Below are positions 1 to 8,622 of a stretch of DNA of 16,856 nucleotides, one piece after another. The DNA lies in assembly GCA_963969345.1 (NCBI GenBank), contig CAXAKE010000043.1, positions 1 through 16,856 on the forward strand, read 5' to 3'. The position numbers and the translations under genes were made by a program. Every line of letters starts with the position of its first letter. Position 1 is the first letter of the stretch. The notes beneath the pieces were generated by a model that ran no database searches, was not told where the DNA came from, and saw only the letters and a list, made by a program, of their open reading frames with translations. Origin of the DNA: Turbatrix aceti (lineage: Eukaryota; Nematoda; Chromadorea; Rhabditida; Panagrolaimidae).

Positions 1-435
1 TTGAGTGAGTAGTTGTGTGCATGACAGCGTTGTATAGTTCTAGATACCGTGAATAAAACATGGCAACCATGTTGGCAAAAAACAAGCGACTCGTATTTTT
101 GTGCGCATCGTGAAAAAAAGTCAGGCTGAAACGAAGTTTTAAGACAATTAACGTATAGACAAATGTAGTCATGTATAAAACTTTGTAGTAGTACGGTTCT
201 TGACAGCTTTTTGTTGTAACCAGAAAATCGTAAATATTGAAAAATTTCTATTTGTTCGACGCTAATTCAATTGGATCCATTTCTATTATTGTGCCATTCT
301 AAAATACGCCTACACGTCTAAAGCATTCGTAATCAGATACTCTATTCAAAAAATTTATCAATAAGATTTACGGCAGAAAGAACACTATCAATTTGTATAA
401 AAATTTTTTAAGTCTTGTCAATGTCGAATCTGTAT
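1..435. other. AT-rich stretch, no gene seen
   Basis: I see no credible coding region, RNA gene or clear repeat here. The sequence is AT-rich with short homopolymers. It ends at the TTAA that borders the first transposon. Confidence 0.5.
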
Positions 436-439
436 TTAA
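436..439. repeat. TTAA target-site duplication, left
   Basis: TTAA directly abuts the left terminal inverted repeat. The matching copy is at 1357-1360. Confidence 0.6.
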
Positions 440-1356
440 GAGGCAGTCCACGACAGGATTTCGGACCGAGGACAAGGCTTTTTTACACTTTCAAATGTTT
501 TGAGCCAGAATTGTTCCCCACCCCTAGGAAGGTCTAAAACCGCAATACACAGATTTTTAAAAAAATCGGAATCTGTAGTTTTGGCTTCTGGAAGGTTTTG
601 ACACAAGTTGATGCCATGCGCTGCGTTCATGAGTAAAAAAGCTGAAAATTTTTTTAGGGGGGTTTTTAGGGAAGGGGAACACGGTGTCGTAGTCAGATTT
701 TTTTTATCGTTACGGTAAGTGCCAATTTTAGGCTTAATTGTTTGGTTTTTTGGCCACCACAGGTTGGGTATTTAGATGTGCCTACGATGATATATCCTAT
801 CTTCTTCCCCGTGTTTTTACGCCTCGAATGATGTATAACACAAAATTTTAAAAGTTGGATAAAGTTGTCATTTTTGACTATTTTTGACGCGCACTCGAGT
901 AAAAAGCGCGCGCACCGTCTCTTTTTCGCCTCGCTGGTCGAAAAAGTGATGCGCGCGCACGTAACAGGAGTCAACTTTGAAAAATTGTCCTGAAGTCAGT
1001 TTTTGTTTTTATTGCTTGCGGTTACTTTGCTGGGTTTCGGCATGTCCCAAAGATTGTTTTATCCTATCTTGTGCTCTTTATTGCATAAGTTTCCGATCAG
1101 TTACGGCATTTGAAAGTTCATGTTTCTTTTGTTGCCTGCAGCACTGCTCAAAATTAACCGATAAAAAGGAAAAATGGCTGAAAACAATCTTTGGGACATG
1201 CCAAAACTACAGATTCCGATTTTTTTTAAAATCTGTGTGTTGCGGTTTTAGACCTTCCAAGGGGTGGGGAACAATTCTGGCTTAAAACATTTGAAAGTGT
1301 AAAAAAGCCTTGTCCTCGTTTCCCCCTTGTTCCTAAATCCTGTCGCGGACTGTCTC
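440..1356. mobile_element. Non-autonomous TIR DNA transposon (917 bp) flanked by TTAA
   Basis: The left end begins GAGGCAGTCCACGACAGGA (440 on) and the right end is the imperfect inverse of it, ending at 1356 in CGCGGACTGTCTC. The inverted similarity runs roughly 150 bp inward: 460-590 is matched in reverse by 1195-1335, including the GAATTGTTCCCCACCCC block against GGGGTGGGGAACAATTC. TTAA lies directly outside both ends (436-439 and 1357-1360), which would be a TTAA target duplication of the piggyBac kind. The terminal bases are not the usual piggyBac CCY, and a TAA duplication (Harbinger type) or a longer TIR that includes TTAA are alternatives. The interior (600-1190) holds short ORFs on both strands with no transposase motif I recognise, so it is probably mobilised in trans. 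Confidence 0.75.
902..960. repeat. GC-rich repeat inside the TTAA element
   Basis: Two copies of a GCGCGCGCAC-like block flank a short segment that itself contains CTTTTTCG and CGAAAAAG, so it could fold into a hairpin. It stands out from the AT-rich interior. No function is recognised. Confidence 0.35.
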
Positions 1357-1360
1357 TTAA
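1357..1360. repeat. TTAA target-site duplication, right
   Basis: TTAA directly abuts the right terminal inverted repeat and pairs with 436-439. Confidence 0.6.
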
Positions 1361-1483
1361 CAACAAGTAGTGCCAGGTTAAAAATAGTAAACAGAGCATT
1401 TAGATAAATCATTATTTGATTTTTGAAGATTTCTTTGAATTCGATTCGAACAACGCTTTGTCAATTAAATCAAAAATCAATGG

Positions 1484-1486
1484 TAA
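1484..1486. repeat. TAA target-site duplication, left
   Basis: TAA immediately outside the left TIR of the MITE, matched by 1981-1983. Confidence 0.7.
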
Positions 1487-1980
1487 GGGCTTGTCCAGAA
1501 ATTACGTCATCGCAAAATCGGTGATTTTTTACCCCCTTCCCCCTCTGTCATCGGTCGTCATTGCAAGGTGGGGCACCCCGGACCCCCCCCCCTAAATGAC
1601 GTCATTTTGAAAAAACAATTTGTCATTTTTTAGTGTTTTTTTTGCAAGTTTTGGTTTATCAATTTTGCTAAAAACTACTTTCGAAAACTAATGCCCAAAT
1701 TATTGTGTAGTTATTATGTTTTTTTAAGAAGCCTGTTCGGAGTCGGTCATATTTAAAAGAATGAACGGCAATAACATAATTATATTGGAACAAGAACAGT
1801 CAGTTTTCAGCGCATTTTGACAAAAAAAAACTGAAATTTAGAAAATTCGTAAGCCAATTCTTGAAATTTTTTAATGACGTCATTTTGAGCAGTACCACCC
1901 TCCCCCCTCCATCATTTTCCGTCATTTTTGGACTGACCCCCTCCCCCCCTCTTGCAATGGCGTAATTTCTGGACAAGCCC
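1487..1980. mobile_element. Harbinger/Tourist-like MITE, complete copy (494 bp)
   Basis: The element starts GGGCTTGTCCAGAAATTACG and ends with the exact 20-bp inverse at 1980. It is flanked on both sides by TAA (1484-1486 and 1981-1983). A GGG-type terminus plus a 3-bp TAA/TTA duplication is the signature of PIF/Harbinger (Tourist) elements. Several ATGACGTCATT-like palindromes and pyrimidine-rich blocks of Cs lie inside both arms. It has no coding capacity, so it is a non-autonomous element. A truncated copy in opposite orientation lies at 9052-9456. Confidence 0.85.
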
Positions 1981-1983
1981 TAA
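1981..1983. repeat. TAA target-site duplication, right
   Basis: TAA immediately outside the right TIR of the MITE, matched by 1484-1486. Confidence 0.7.
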
Positions 1984-2269
1984 ACGTGCGTGCAGTGAAC
2001 ACTACATGACACATAATTTTTTTGAGATTCCAAAAGAGATAGTTAACTGCCCATACTTTAGTCTAATTTTAAAAAAGTCAATGAACTTCACCTGCACACA
2101 GGTACCACAATCCTTAAGATAATCCAGTAAATCGTGTAAATATTTGATTTTTGAAGCAATTTGAAAATTTGACGTCGAAAATTTAAAATCATTGCTGCAG
2201 AATCCGGCATTTAAAAAAACTAATAATTGCTCTTTCAATGTAATGTGTGTCTTCATTTTTAAAACGTAG

Positions 2270-2275
2270 TTTATT
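2270..2275 (-). terminator. Poly(A) signal AATAAA overlapping the stop codon
   Basis: On the minus strand the last codons read AGA CAA TAA ACT, so the TAA stop of the fucosyltransferase gene lies inside an AATAAA hexamer. A real poly(A) signal here would give a 3'UTR of only about 15-25 nt. Confidence 0.55.
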
Positions 2276-3603
2276 GTCTTAAACGAGATTGATAATTTGC
2301 CAGATGTTCAAAATTCCATTTTTGATTGTTGACAGCAATTACAGTTGTTTGACCTTCTGAAGTTGTGCTGTTTTTTAATTCTAGACGGTTCCATTCTGGT
2401 AAAAAGAAATCATAATCATATATATCGGCAGCTTTGTCTCTGTTTCGAGACACCTGTCCGTTGTAAAAAATGGGTTTGTCGTGATCCATGAGATAAGCAA
2501 TCCACCACGCATACGTTGATCCGGAGGCCGTAATGACAAATGCATTGCAGTACTGAGTAGCAAAGTACATTTCGGCGCCTTCATTTGTCATATTCATGAC
2601 ATGAATTCGGTCAAACATGGGGTCGCCTGCAGAGTTTGCAATGTCCTTAGCAAACGGTTTGTCATCGGTGAAGAAGAGCAAGTCCAACGTCTGGTTGAAG
2701 TATCCAGTTAGAAATTTTAACACCGGGTTTACAAAAGCTGCTTCTGTTTGCATGTATCGATGATTCTTAAAATCGGTTCTTCTAAAGTGCATGCACAATT
2801 TTAGCGAGTCTGTTGACAAGTTCAGCTTTGATGCATAATCTGTTGCCATTGATTTTAGTTCGTCAGAAAAATTAAAAAGTTGTAAGACTTCACTTCGAAG
2901 ATGATGAAAATATTTATATGACTGGAGGCATCCGGCCGCAAGGTGCAAATACGTAATATTGGTGGCGTGAATGCTGAAAAAATTAAAACTAAATTTTGAT
3001 TTTCCAAGTTTGTTAGTATGTATTTTTAAACTTGAAATTCAACATACTTGTAAGGATTATCGTAGTGTTGATCAATCCACCCAAAGCTGATAATTCTTTG
3101 CTTTTTTGCGTCTACTTTTTCCTATAACATTAAATTAAATCGTAAAATGCAAACAAAAGTTATTACAACGTATGTTATTCGGCCTTTCATAGCTGGAAAA
3201 TAATTTTCAATTTTTTCAATTTTTTTGCCACAGTTTTTGCGATTACCGGAGTAAGTCTGCCTGTCAAGCAGTTTTCCAATGCCGTACAGCGATGCTTGCC
3301 GAAACATCTGCAAATTTAGCAAAATTTAATGTTCTCTAACTTTGGTCAACCTACCAAGTTGCCCAATCCACTGCATCCCAAGTAGTCGCTTGAAATATAC
3401 TTTACATTTTGATTGTTGTGCGATAGGTTGACAGTTTGTCTCGTTCCAGTGTTCTTGATATCAATAACATTTGTAATAGGAAGCTGTTCTCTGATTATTT
3501 CGTGCTGAGAACATGCCATCAAGCAAAAAATAAGAATTACACTAACAGAACAAAAAGCAATAAAAACAAAGTTTTTAGACCGAACGCAGCCGACGAATGA
3601 CAT
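2271..3603 (-). CDS. GT11-family alpha-1,2-fucosyltransferase-like protein, four exons
   Basis: Predicted type II Golgi enzyme that would transfer fucose from GDP-fucose to a glycan. The model on the minus strand has exons 3603-3355, 3307-3170, 3121-3048 and 2973-2271. The introns are 47, 48 and 74 bp with GT-AG borders, and all phases join without a stop. The product is 387 residues, normal for the family. Residues 11-33 are a hydrophobic signal anchor. SGLGNL (78-83) continues across the first splice into MFRQASLYGIG, giving the family's GLGNxxFxxASLYG donor-site motif. HFRRTD (216-221) is the HxRRxD motif. LLFFTDD and ATQYCNAFVITASGSTYAWW are the two downstream GT11 motifs. The ATG at 3603 is the only start that includes the anchor. 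The gene looks intact. It is divergent to the DUF1647 gene, with a retrotransposon in the shared upstream region. A related but damaged gene lies at 9730-11081. Confidence 0.85.
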
Positions 3604-3780
3604 GTTTGATGCTGAAATATATTATAATTACTATAGTTTTTAATACTCATTTAAAATTGAACATTTTTTGTTCCACGTCGATGTATATGAAACAAGCAAA
3701 TTAAAAATTAGTTACACTTATAATTCGTGCGATAACATAACTGCAGCGGATAGCCAAATTTGCATAGTCTTCCCTTTGTA
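3604..3780. other. Intergenic AT-rich DNA, possible LTR U3
   Basis: This lies between the GT11 start codon and the retrotransposon TATA box. It should hold the GT11 promoter and the 5' part of the LTR, but I cannot place the LTR's 5' edge. Candidate TG starts include 3669 and 3728. The 12-mer CGTGCGATAACA at 3726-3737 recurs exactly at 5420-5431, at the other end of the element. Confidence 0.4.
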
Positions 3781-3782
3781 TG

Positions 3783-3790
3783 TATATAAG
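3783..3790 (+). promoter_or_regulatory. TATA box of the LTR
   Basis: TATATAAG lies about 55 bp upstream of the LTR end, followed by an AATAAA at 3803-3808. This is the usual compact promoter/poly(A) arrangement of a short gypsy LTR. Confidence 0.55.
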
Positions 3791-3840
3791 ACGTGTGAAT
3801 ATCAATAAACTCATTCCCTCTTATATCTCGGACTCAACAT

Positions 3841-3858
3841 TGGTGACGAGAGTAAACG
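3841..3858 (+). other. Primer-binding site (tRNA primer) of the retrotransposon
   Basis: TGGTGACGAGAGTAAACG begins 1 nt after the CA that ends the LTR. TGG is the complement of a tRNA 3' CCA. I cannot name the priming tRNA from sequence alone. Confidence 0.55.
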
Positions 3859-3870
3859 CTCTTCCGCTAG

Positions 3871-5584
3871 ATGACTGACCCCGCCGATACCGCCGCCGCC
3901 GCCGCGACCGCCGCGTCTGCCGCCGCTGCTTCGGCAGCGGACGCGCAGAACCGCATCGACGCCCAGGAGAAGCTCATCGCAGACCTCCAGAAGCAGCTTC
4001 AGCAATTGGGGCAGCGGACGGCCGCCGCCGCCCCCGCTTCGAGGCCGCCCATGACAATTCCCCCGGCACCCTTACCAGGGGCAGCGTCATGGACAAGCTG
4101 GATATACACCTTTGAGCTCCAACTGAAAACAAGACAAATCTCCGACGACATCGAGCGCGGCGAACTCCTCGTACAGGCACTCGACGTAGGTACACTAAAA
4201 GACGTTTTGGGCTGGTTTGCCCCGGAAGATCCTGCCAAGAAGGGCTTCATAGCAATCAAGGCAGCGTGCGAAGAACACCTCGGCTACGGTAAACCGACCA
4301 TGGCTTCGAGAGCTAACTTCTTCGACCTGCGCCGCCGGCAGGACCAGTCTCGTCGAATGGATCAACACGCTCACGGGAGAAGCATGGCGCAACAGCGGCT
4401 GGGCTGAATTCCTCAGCAAAAACGACTGGCGGACAGTAGCGGACGCAATCTGCCTCCTAGTGGGTAGTCTCGGCGACGCAACCGACAAAGAATTCTACCA
4501 CCACCTGCGAGTTACTCGAGAAAAAGCCCCATCACGGGCCGATCTGCTGGCTGAGGCAGTGCGCTGGCAGCAAAGCCAGGAGACGCGCCGCACTACCTCG
4601 TCAGCCACCACGATCGCAGCACTGGACCGCATGCCGAAGAACAAGAAGAAGTGTACTTTCTGCAACAAGAAGGGACACACTGTCGACGAATGCCTCACCA
4701 AACGGGGCGTCCGATGCCACAAATGCCAGAAATTAGGGCATGAGAAGTCGAAGTGCCGTTCTAGGGAATCCGGCAACAAAAGCGGCTCCAAACAGCGTCA
4801 GGGCAAGCAAAACGAGGTCTCCGGCCTGATAGAAGGCGACGACTCCGACGATTCTGCCGTGCTCCAGATCTTTGCTCACCAGGCAAAGCCAGGCACAGCT
4901 CAACCAAAGAAACCGTCTCCGTCAAGACACGCAACGTTCAAAATCAACGGCCACAATGTCCGGCTAATGATCGACACCGGAGCCGTCCGCTCCATCATCT
5001 CACAGCGGCTGTGGGAAGACATCGGCAGTCCCCCCCTCCGCGCATCGACATGGAAACTTTCCGCTGCGACCGGACACCCGCTTGACGTCAAGGGCATCCT
5101 AGTCGCAGACATCGAACTGCAGAACAAGCGGACAACAGCCGAGCTCCTGGTGGCCAGTAACGTGTTTTCAGACCTTTTAGGGCGAGACCTCATAGACCAG
5201 CTCAACATATACATGGGCCCCCTCTACGAAGAAGGTTTGCTTGCCCCAATCAAGGAAGCGGTACCCCAGCAACCGCAGTCGTCAGCAGTTCTCCAGCGAC
5301 TCACCAGCATCCTGGAAAAACACGACGAAGTCTTCAAGGAGGAGCTGGGCAGCTGTAAGCTGGTCGTCAACCTTAAACTCAAAGACAACGCTCGCCCCAA
5401 GTTTTTTCGTCCAAGAGCTCGTGCGATAACAGAAAGACTAATTCCATTCTACTGTAATTCGGGGATTTTAATGAAGATTATTTTTCCTTCGCTCGAAGTT
5501 CTTTTATCTGGATTGATTCTCATACTCATGTTGTGCGAGACGCAGAGAAAGCATGCCAGTGTTTGTTTTACGCGCTTTTTGTGA
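3871..5584 (+). pseudogene. Broken gag-pol of a gypsy-type retrotransposon
   Basis: The ATG at 3871 opens an Ala-rich N-terminus with a coiled-coil-like stretch, followed by a gag capsid-like region. The frame breaks near 4348: the first frame runs on to a stop at 4407, while gag-like sequence continues in the +1 frame (open from about 4349 to 5584). That frame carries two CCHC zinc knuckles (Cys at about 4652 on, and about 4714-4757), then an aspartic protease with DTGA (GAC at 4973) and the very start of reverse transcriptase (KFFRPRAR, near 5400-5425). After that it reads through unrelated AT-rich DNA to a chance stop at 5584. No functional polyprotein can be made from this copy without frameshifting, and the RT and integrase are missing in any case. 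Confidence 0.75.
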
Positions 5585-5955
5585 TAAGATAAGATTGCTT
5601 GCATCGTATGCGACAAATAGGAATAAAATTTTTCTTTGATTCCGCTTTGCATAGTACAAATTGACAAAAACTGTGCGCTTCAATAATAAACAACGAAAAC
5701 TTTTGGTGCTTTTGCTGATGGCTCTAAAAACTACTGTTGCGACATCAATGGATAAAAAATCTGTAATCAACATTGATGCTACAGATTTTTTTATCGTTAA
5801 ATATTGTACTTCCGATTCTGAACAAGTTTTCAGGATAAAAACAGCATTTTTGATACCAATTTTTTAACGTGTCATTGGGATTCAGTTTACAGTCTTTTTT
5901 TGTGTTTTTTTTTATAATTTGATGCAAAAAACATATCTACAAATTCAGATTAGTG
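5432..5955. other. Intergenic, no gene seen
   Basis: This is AT-rich DNA between the retrotransposon break and the DUF1647 start. Short ORFs occur on both strands (about 70-90 codons), but they lack family motifs and overlap each other in antisense. It should contain the promoter of the DUF1647 gene. A TTCAG at 5944-5948, 7 nt before the ATG, could serve as a trans-splice acceptor. Confidence 0.45.
5944..5948 (+). promoter_or_regulatory. Possible spliced-leader acceptor TTCAG
   Basis: TTCAG lies 7 nt upstream of the DUF1647 ATG at 5956. In nematodes such sites often accept a trans-spliced leader. It is weak evidence on its own. Confidence 0.3.
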
Positions 5956-7188
5956 ATGCCACCGAACTCTTCTTGTGTGACCATAATTTCACAATACATT
6001 AGTTGGAAAACGTAAGTTTATATATTTTTGTTATGGTTTTAACCCCAGGTTAATTATAGAATATGCGTTCTTTGGGTAGTTCTTATAACGCTGCACATTC
6101 TTGTCGCCACTGAAAAGCATGCAACGCAAACAGCTCCACTGGAATATGAAATTAAGGTTTCACCTGTATATCTCCCAAAGCAACATCTTGCAAACGACAC
6201 AGAAAAAAATAAAACGCACGGCATTGGTGCAATTTTTCAAGCGTACTCACCGCCGCCACGATATAATAAAACCCTAAATCGTTCTGTACTGTCTCTTAAA
6301 GATGCTGCGATTGTCAGTTGTATATCATACAACCATATGGCCGAATCTCTGTAAGCCATGTTTTGTTAAATTTGGCATTTAAAACAATAATCAATAATTT
6401 ATTACAGGTACTCATGTGTAAGCAAACTACAGCACAATGAGCTAAAAAATACACCTTTCTATGTCTACATTGCAAATGACATTACGTCAGAAATGACAAA
6501 AGTTTACAAAGACTTCTGCAAAGGCGTAATTATCAAAAAATACTCAACACTTGTAAAAAACCTACCAGAAAGTTTTGCAGAATTTAAGAATAGCTACAAA
6601 TTTAAGATACTGGTAACAATGGAAGTCCTCAAACTGCATCCGGTTGTTTTATACGCAGATGCTTCGGTTCGGTTCAGAAATCAGAAAGATAAAAATGCAT
6701 TAAACACGTTTGTAAAACACGTTTTGAACACCTCCACTGTTGATATGGCACTCATTGGCTCCCCTACTCACAATATGTATTCCACTGTGGACGCCAGAAT
6801 GTATCCTTTTTTTCCGGAAGTTGAGCCGCAGACAGTAAGTAAACTTTTTAATCTCGACACAAAATATTGGATTCTTTATATCTAGATGAAAAATGTTTCA
6901 CAGTATCCGGCGACTTGTGGTCTCTTTTTTGGTACTTCTCGAGGATGGCAAACGGTCTTGCGCACTTTTAAGTGTGCATTAGAACCTAATTGCATGGCTC
7001 CACCAAACGCAACGTCTCATGGCTGTGATATGAAAAAAATATTTTCTGAACCTGGAAAATATTCTGGTTGTCATCGATTTGACCAAGCTGCACTAAATCT
7101 TGTAGGATACGTCGAATCGCATAACAACGTTCGAAGTTATGGATATAAAACAAATTTGATACAGTTTAATAAGAGTCCGGGTTTTTAA
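5956..7188 (+). CDS. DUF1647 (glycosyltransferase-like) protein, four exons
   Basis: Exons are 5956-6011, 6060-6350, 6408-6834 and 6886-7188. The introns are 48, 57 and 51 bp, all GT-AG, and the phases join cleanly to give 358 residues. Residues 20-36 are a hydrophobic anchor split by the first intron, so it is probably a type II Golgi/ER membrane protein. Family marks I recognise for DUF1647, a nematode-rich group related to GT-A glycosyltransferases, are YADASVRF (198-205, the DxD-like strand), CALEPNCMAPP (288-298) and CHRFDQ (320-325). Substrate and linkage are unknown. No lesion is visible. The ATG at 5956 is preferred because it lies just before a good donor (GTAAGT) and restores the anchor. 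It is transcribed away from the intact GT11 gene. Confidence 0.8.
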
Positions 7189-7201
7189 ATTTTGCTGTGA
7201 T

Positions 7202-7207
7202 AATAAA
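7202..7207 (+). terminator. Poly(A) signal AATAAA
   Basis: AATAAA lies 14 nt after the DUF1647 stop codon, consistent with a very short 3'UTR. Confidence 0.6.
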
Positions 7208-7740
7208 AATTAACAAGTGGCAATCACTTTTGCAACATTGAGAGCAAGCAAAAGATTTCGATTACAATTTATATTTTGCTATCGTGGCCAAATCGAATCA
7301 AGTCATTTATACATACACTACGTGGACGACATCATTTGTGTCTCCTAACATCTGGTCTAATGATAACTAACAACTAACAAGGAAAGTGTTAGGCAGCATT
7401 TTGGAAATTCTTTACGAAATTTTGCCAAAAAGTTGCTTTTACTATGAAAAGTTTGTACCGTAAAATTCACATGCCTGAGCTCAGGCATGTACTCTTTGGA
7501 CAATGCAAAATTAGAATGAATTTACGAGCGTTAGTGTCTTGACTTTGAGGTGTCATTTTGCAATTAATTTTTAATTTTTAATGGCAACCTTGGTAACGAT
7601 GGGATTCGGTATGTCCTGAATTTTCAAACAAGCTATTGCCGACAAACAAATATTAATTTTAAGCCAAGTTTTGGGGCTCTAATGCAAACGTTCTTCAAAT
7701 GCCTGAAAAAACAGTACCAGATATGATAGCGACAATGGTT
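7208..7740. other. Intergenic, with one palindrome
   Basis: AT-rich DNA with no gene. Its only notable structure is the perfect 22-bp palindrome at 7469-7490. Confidence 0.45.
7469..7490. repeat. Perfect 22-bp palindrome
   Basis: The 11-base arm ACATGCCTGAG is followed immediately by its exact reverse complement, with no loop. It could be a dimer binding site, a cruciform seed or chance. Confidence 0.6.
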
Positions 7741-8032
7741 TTTGTTGTATCCGCGGCGTAAGGCAAAAGAGGAAGACAAAGAAGTGTTGCAACCCGCGCT
7801 CCGACCTTTGGCGCGAGGGGCCAGCCGCGTGAGCTAGCAAGTCGTTAGACAAAGGACTTGCGCCCGCGGACGCGATCAACACCTTGTTCCCTCTCTTTGT
7901 CCATCTCCCTGCCACAGTATCCGGGAGCAAACAACGCCCCATTAGCATTTTTATATAAGAGCCTAAGACACGGGGTTTCACTAACCACTGTCTAGGGCCG
8001 AGTCCCCCGGTTGCTTGTTGTAATTTGTGTGA
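7741..8032. other. GC-rich island, probable remnant of an unidentified mobile element
   Basis: A sharply bounded GC-rich block sits in AT-rich DNA directly upstream of an RTE fragment. TATATAAG at 7952-7959 is followed by a GC-rich stretch, resembling a TATA promoter or an LTR core. A 100-codon minus-strand ORF covers 7679-7981, but it has no domain I recognise and probably reflects base composition. I cannot assign a family. Confidence 0.4.
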
Positions 8033-8440
8033 TTTCTCATCGAGCAGTGCATAAAGCCAGCAGTCCTCTACGGCTGCGAAACCTGGGCACTCACCGACGC
8101 CGGAATCGAAACCCTCCAGCGGGGAAAACGTCGCCTCGAACGTGCTATCTTAGAGGTGCGTTTGAGCGACAAAGTCCCATCCGAATCCATCCGGAAGCGC
8201 ACCAAGCTCAAAGACTGGAACGAATCCGCCCGCCGCCGCAAGCAGAAATACGCCAAATCGCTCGCGACGACCGACGACGACAACTGGGCAGTCCGACTGT
8301 CAGACTGGCGCCCCACAGAAGACTACGTGGAAGCCAAGCGACCGCTAGGACGACCACGCATGCGCTGGACCGACGACCTCGCCATCGCCTACAACGCTTC
8401 TACCAAGGACTTCGATTTCAGACGGATTGTTTTTCTTTGA
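8033..8440 (+). pseudogene. RTE reverse transcriptase C-terminal fragment
   Basis: About 135 codons are open from the TGA at 8030-8032 to the TGA at 8438-8440, with no ATG at the true beginning. This is a passive remnant of ORF2 that lacks the catalytic YxDD region. Codon use is GC-rich like the gypsy element and unlike the host genes. Confidence 0.75.
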
Positions 8441-8501
8441 TGACCCCTCTTCGTACGACCCCACTGATTTGTATAATCCCGTGTGTACGAGTAAGAGATA
8501 A

Positions 8502-8520
8502 ATTGATTGATTGATTGATT
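8502..8520 (+). repeat. (TTGA)n tail of the RTE element
   Basis: Perfect tetranucleotide tail. The following 8521-8590 is also rich in TTGATTG/ATTGTG and may be a decayed continuation. Confidence 0.7.
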
Positions 8521-8614
8521 ACTGAATAAATTTGATTGTTGTATTGTGATATTTATTGTGATTGTTGGTATTGTTGTTAGATGAGTTAAGTAGGGAGCCT
8601 TAGAGAGGAACCGG

Positions 8615-8622
8615 GTACACAT
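8615..8622. repeat. 8-bp target-site duplication, left (GTACACAT)
   Basis: Exact match to 9034-9041. It borders the hAT MITE. Confidence 0.88.

Larger units (their letters stand above)
3728..5431 (+). mobile_element. Truncated Ty3/gypsy-type LTR retrotransposon
   Basis: The order fits a Metaviridae element: TATA box (3783-3790), AATAAA (3803-3808), LTR end in ...CAACA (3839), primer-binding site (3841 on), gag, CCHC knuckles, retropepsin, then the first few residues of reverse transcriptase. Recognisable pol stops at about 5425. There is no RT core, RNase H, integrase or 3' LTR in the window. The body is clearly more GC-rich than the host genes around it. The left boundary is uncertain; I use a 12-bp exact repeat (3726-3737 and 5420-5431) as provisional limits. 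A gag frameshift plus the truncation make it a dead copy. Confidence 0.75.
8033..8520 (+). mobile_element. 3' end of an RTE-type non-LTR retrotransposon (LINE)
   Basis: The open frame 8033-8440 encodes the C-terminal end of an RTE-like ORF2. CIKPAVLYGCETWAL (8048 on) matches the conserved LYGxETW block after the RT domain, and RPLGRPRMRW with a following DD is the usual end block (GRPxxRWxDD). The stop is at 8440. A short 3'UTR (8441-8501) ends in four ATTG/TTGA tetramers (8502-8520), the short-repeat tail typical of RTE elements. Everything upstream, including endonuclease and RT, is missing, as expected from 5' truncation during target-primed reverse transcription. Plus orientation. Confidence 0.8.

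Noticed and set aside
693..1285. Short ORFs of 93-102 codons inside the TTAA element, on both strands
   Set aside because: They overlap the inverted repeats or each other and show no transposase, zinc-finger or DNA-binding signature.
2002..2256. 84-codon minus-strand ORF just after the GT11 gene
   Set aside because: It begins 14 nt downstream of the fucosyltransferase stop, where the 3' end is expected. It has no recognisable motif, splice partner or poly(A) signal. It may be chance.
6288..6299. ACTGTCTCTTAA, identical to the right end of the TTAA element
   Set aside because: It lies in DUF1647 exon 2 coding sequence, with no further similarity to the transposon on either side. A chance 12-mer.
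7679..7981. 100-codon minus-strand ORF in the GC-rich island
   Set aside because: GC-rich composition lowers stop frequency. No domain or hydrophobic pattern supports a protein.
8011..8514. 167-codon Arg/Pro-rich ORF over the RTE fragment
   Set aside because: It is the out-of-frame shadow of the genuine RTE frame (8033-8440), which carries the LYGCETW and GRPxxRW motifs.
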